Source: Arthrobacter sp. ES3-54 (GTDB lineage: Bacteria > Actinomycetota > Actinomycetes > Actinomycetales > Micrococcaceae). From it: a DNA stretch of 64,000 nucleotides. Below are positions 63,737 through 64,000 of the stretch, piece after piece. Below the pieces are notes generated by a model that saw only the letters and a list, made by a program, of their open reading frames with translations, did no database searches and was not told the origin of the DNA. The stretch covers positions 1 through 64,000 of the forward strand of contig NZ_JAQFIF010000017.1 in assembly GCF_029504395.1 (NCBI RefSeq). The letters run 5' to 3'. Within the stretch, counting starts at the first letter, position 1, and every line of letters begins with the position of its first letter. The position numbers and the translations under genes were made by a program.

Positions 63737-64000
63737 CTACTCCTTGCGCCGGACCGAGAGCCCGGTGCCGGTGGCCGCGCCGCCGTCGGGCACGTAGCTG
63801 TCCTCCAGCCCGCCCATGGTGAGTTCCATCAAATCCGGCGCGGTGTCCACCAGGACGGTGTCGCCGTCGGTGATTTCGCCGGCCAGGATGGCCTTGGCCA
63901 GCCGGTCGCCGATCTCGCGCTGCACCAGACGGCGCAGCGGCCGGGCGCCGTAGGCGGGATCGAAGCCGGACACGGCCAGCCAGGCGCGGGCGCCCTCGGT
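63737..64000 (-). CDS. clpB: ClpB disaggregase, C-terminal end (5' part outside window)
   Basis: The frame is open to the window edge and reads GFDPAYGARPLRRLVQREIGD in part, the conserved C-terminal D2 small domain of ClpB, then KAILAGEITDGDTVLVD. ClpB is the ATP-dependent AAA+ chaperone that works with DnaK. The end has an extended Gly/Ala-rich tail typical of actinobacteria. About 87 residues are visible of the usual 860-870. Confidence 0.93.
   Translation of the reverse strand, partial: TEGARAWLAVSGFDPAYGARPLRRLVQREIGDRLAKAILAGEITDGDTVLVDTAPDLMELTMGGLEDSYVPDGGAATGTGLSVRRKE

Overview
The window reads as a chromosomal segment of a high-GC actinobacterium, most likely an Arthrobacter/Pseudarthrobacter-type member of the Micrococcaceae. 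The grounds are high-GC codon use, frequent GTG/TTG starts, many ATGA/GTGA overlaps, a DUF3073 protein, a septum-formation-like protein and an IS30 element of a type common in that group. The genus is an inference. I saw no rRNA, tRNA, CRISPR array or prophage.

Layout. 1-600: right end of an IS30-family element. 642-8088: arabinoside uptake and hydrolysis operon (GH51 arabinofuranosidase, two sugar ABC permeases, a binding lipoprotein), a LacI-family regulator, and a divergent alditol/xylitol oxidase. LacI-type operators lie in both control regions. 8419-10803: three coupled genes around a stand-alone PEP-utilising swivel domain, then the remnant of a sugar epimerase and a small-molecule kinase. 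10986-14182: an MFS transporter, an anomalous poly-G/poly-C tract, an SDR and a TetR regulator sharing a palindrome. 15258-22713: a heterodimeric ABC exporter, small enzymes, a serine hydrolase and a response regulator, followed by its histidine kinase.

24538-33692 is the most unusual region. Seven tightly packed genes encode three glycosyltransferases, an ABC exporter half-transporter and three APH-fold phosphotransferase-like proteins. It looks like a glycan or glycoconjugate assembly and export operon that I cannot name. A 17-bp repeat inside it triplicates the ATGA coupling site.

34647-51707 is a purine catabolism region: guanine deaminase, a two-gene xanthine dehydrogenase with a fused 2Fe-2S/molybdenum subunit, XdhC and MocA maturation factors, uricase, HIU hydrolase, OHCU decarboxylase, allantoinase and ureidoglycine aminohydrolase. 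Malate synthase, a DUF6986 aldolase-like protein and a hydroxypyruvate isomerase-like enzyme sit with them and would receive the glyoxylate. Allantoate amidohydrolase is not in the window. A uracil-DNA glycosylase-like protein, a DUF488 protein and an aldo/keto reductase are interspersed.

51748-64000: a second serine hydrolase, a BCP peroxiredoxin, a methyltransferase, purF-purM, a striking long hairpin, a VOC protein, and a minus-strand cassette of an ImmA/IrrE metallopeptidase, a seven-helix MAB_1171c-like membrane protein and an MpaB/DUF2236 oxygenase-like protein with a broken XRE regulator upstream. Then come DUF3073, a septum-formation-like protein and the 3' end of clpB.

A window-wide oddity is short tandem repeats of 12-30 bp at gene ends, in linkers and at gene junctions. 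Inside coding sequence the units are multiples of three.
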